Below are positions 37,936-39,311 of a stretch of DNA of 39,311 bases, piece after piece. The DNA is taken from assembly GCA_035495815.1 (NCBI GenBank), contig DATJFH010000067.1:1-39311 (forward strand), read 5' to 3'. The DNA comes from DATJFH01 sp035495815. Lineage in GTDB: Bacteria; Acidobacteriota; Terriglobia; Bryobacterales; Bryobacteraceae. The position numbers and the translations under genes were made by a program. Position 1 is the stretch's first letter, and every line of letters begins with the position of its first letter. The notes under the pieces were generated by a model that was not told the DNA's origin, searched no databases, and saw nothing but the letters and a program-made list of their open reading frames with translations.

Positions 37936-38761
37936 CGAGTCCGACGGCACATACACCCCCGTTGAGCTGGTGGACGCAGCCCTCGACATGGGACTCGAAG
38001 CCCTGGCGATTTCCGATCACGACACGCTGGCAGGCTATGACGGAGCCCTGCCCCACGCCAGGGAAAAGGGATTCGACCTGGTTTGCGGCATCGAGCTTTC
38101 CACGAAGTTTCAGGGCAGGACGGTACACCTGCTCGGCTATTTCCTGCACGCGGCGCCCGCCGGCGGCTTTCGCGCCTGGCTGGCTGAATTGCAGGCGACC
38201 CGGCGCGACCGGAACCTTCGCCTGGCCGGCCGCCTGCGCTCACTCGGTATCGACATCACGATCGAGGAAGTCGAGAAGCGGGGGAGAAGTCTTACGGGCC
38301 GTCCCCACTTCGCCAAAGTGATGGTGGAGAAAGGCTACGTATCTAGCATCCAGGAAGCATTCGACGAGTACCTGGACGAATCCGCGAAAGGATTCGTGGA
38401 CCGTCAGGAGCCGGACCTTACCGAGGGGATCGAGCGGATCGCCGCAGCGGGCGGGATCTCCTCTATTGCGCATCCCATTCGACTCGGCTGTCCCGAGCCG
38501 GAGCGGATGCGCGGCCTGGTCTCACAGATGCGTGACGCCGGTTTGAACGCGATCGAAGTCTACCACAGCGATCACCAGCGCGCGGACGTCGAGCAGTATC
38601 TCGGTCTGGCGCGGAAATTCGATCTGGGCGTCACCGGGGGATCGGATTTCCATGGGGAGGTGAAGCCCGGCATCCGCCTCGGCAGGGGAACCGGAGGCAA
38701 TCTCAACATTCCGATCGAGGTGCTGGAGACGCTTCGGCGGACCCCGCCACGGGTTCAATGA
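37910..38761 (+). CDS. PHP-domain phosphoesterase, likely 3',5'-nucleoside bisphosphate phosphatase
   Basis: The 283-residue cytoplasmic enzyme has the PHP motifs: H5-T-H7 (DLHTHTNESDG), D36-H37-D38 (ISDHDTLAGYD), GIELS near 60, SSIAHPIRL near 190, and TGGSDFHGE near 240. This layout matches the YciV/RNase AM family, whose members hydrolyse 3',5'-adenosine bisphosphate (pAp) and short RNA 5' ends. Position fits: it overlaps cysC by 26 bases, and pAp is the by-product of PAPS use. The start is a TTG at 37910, the only one that gives the MIDLHTHT beginning. The 3' end overlaps the convergent ygfZ-like gene by 59 bases. Confidence 0.9.
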   Translation: MIDLHTHTNESDGTYTPVELVDAALDMGLEALAISDHDTLAGYDGALPHAREKGFDLVCGIELSTKFQGRTVHLLGYFLHAAPAGGFRAWLAELQATRRDRNLRLAGRLRSLGIDITIEEVEKRGRSLTGRPHFAKVMVEKGYVSSIQEAFDEYLDESAKGFVDRQEPDLTEGIERIAAAGGISSIAHPIRLGCPEPERMRGLVSQMRDAGLNAIEVYHSDHQRADVEQYLGLARKFDLGVTGGSDFHGEVKPGIRLGRGTGGNLNIPIEVLETLRRTPPRVQ

Positions 38762-39311
38762 CGGCGTCCGCATCCCCAGCCTTGATTTTCGTCCCGGGCG
38801 CGCTGAACTGCGTCCGCACATAGCCCAGCGCCACTACCTTTCCCAGAGCGGGCGAAAATGCGGCGGAGGTGATCTCCCCGGCTTCCCCGCCGCCGGCGAA
38901 CAGCCCGGTTCCGGCGGCGGGCGGCTCGGCGGCGTCGATCCGCAGAGCCGTCAGCGCCCGGTTGACGTGCCCTCGGGAGCGAATCCGCTCCACGATCTCC
39001 TGCCCGATATAGCAGCCTTTACTGAAGTGCAGCGCGTGGGTCTGCCTGGTTTCCTGCGGCAAGGTGGTTTCGAAAATGTCCTCGCCGTAGCGCGGCTTCG
39101 CATGCTCGAGCCGGACAAGACGAATGGATTCGGCATCGGCCGGAGTCAGTGTTGCCGCGCCGTCCTTCGGACCATAGATCCGAAATCCGGGCGCCCCGGT
39201 GACGCTGACACGCGCCACGATCCTTCCCATCCAGTCGAGGTGCGAGTAGGGGACTTTAGGAATCGGGGCGCCCATGCCGGCCAGGGTTTCTTCAGCGGCC
39301 GGACCTTCATA
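38703..39311 (-). CDS. ygfZ: YgfZ/GcvT-type folate-binding protein, partial
   Basis: The gene runs off the right edge, so only the C-terminal about 200 residues are seen, reading upstream from the window edge as GPAAEETLAGMGAPIPKVPY. The YgfZ signature KGCYIGQEIV is present near the middle of the visible part, with GHVNRALTALRID after it. YgfZ uses tetrahydrofolate to support assembly or repair of iron-sulfur clusters, which would serve the iron-sulfur enzymes seen elsewhere (NifJ, QueE, CysH). An in-frame ATG at 39275 is internal. The 3' end overlaps the PHP gene on the other strand by 59 bases. Confidence 0.88.
   Translation of the reverse strand, partial: YEGPAAEETLAGMGAPIPKVPYSHLDWMGRIVARVSVTGAPGFRIYGPKDGAATLTPADAESIRLVRLEHAKPRYGEDIFETTLPQETRQTHALHFSKGCYIGQEIVERIRSRGHVNRALTALRIDAAEPPAAGTGLFAGGGEAGEITSAAFSPALGKVVALGYVRTQFSAPGTKIKAGDADAVIEPVAGSAEASPAPRSEC

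Overview
The window is about 39 kb of GC-rich bacterial chromosome, densely coded on both strands. The encoded proteins point to a Gram-negative soil-type bacterium, most likely an Acidobacteriota member near Solibacter/Bryobacterales. The evidence is an Oar-like TonB-dependent receptor with an N-terminal carboxypeptidase-regulatory domain, a TonB-type transducer, DsbD, a Cys-type S1 sulfatase, PIG-L hydrolases, a DGPF (YCII) gene next to an ECF42 sigma gene, and a Ku/LigD pair. The phylum is inferred from gene content; there is no rRNA in the window. No CRISPR array, tRNA, rRNA, phage or integrase gene was seen.

Layout: 1-135 is the 3' end of a group II intron (domain V and probable domain VI), followed at once by a small secreted cupin. 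565-1741 (minus) holds a DGPF-domain gene and its ECF42 sigma factor partner, which is broken by a frameshift and a missing C-terminus. 2182-3732 is a soluble PAS hybrid histidine kinase. 4211-9917 is a compact plus-strand run: yceD (DUF177), rpmF, plsX, dsbD, a Gfo/Idh/MocA dehydrogenase and a TonB-like protein, the last three overlapping; the theme is membrane lipid and envelope biogenesis. A tandem alpha/beta hydrolase (9979-11859) follows, then an overlapping MFS-queC-queE unit for 7-deazaguanine synthesis, and a membrane-anchored PIG-L hydrolase.

15614-20172 (minus) carries pyruvate:ferredoxin oxidoreductase overlapping a dihydroorotate-dehydrogenase-like flavoprotein gene. Divergent from it is the 1173-residue TonB-dependent receptor (20360-23881), followed by a decayed beta-propeller (LVIVD-like) pseudogene. 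25067-28574 is a divergent ligD/ku pair for bacterial non-homologous end joining. 28608-35355 holds an alpha/alpha-toroid protein with a CxxCH motif, a serine beta-lactamase-like hydrolase overlapping a DUF3604 protein, a Tat-exported sulfatase and a GNAT acetyltransferase.

The right end (35522-38761) has a second PIG-L-like hydrolase and an overlapping sulfur-assimilation unit: an APS/PAPS reductase with the iron-sulfur cysteine set, APS kinase and a PHP phosphoesterase likely to remove the by-product pAp. A convergent YgfZ-type folate-binding gene overlaps the PHP gene and runs off the window.

I did not find a clearly new multi-gene system. The most useful leads are the cysH-cysC-PHP unit, several genes with a -10-like box only 6-9 bases before the start codon and no Shine-Dalgarno sequence (candidate leaderless mRNAs), the toroid protein with a haem-type motif, a 15-bp duplication that doubles the ligD ribosome-binding site, and the two pseudogenes.
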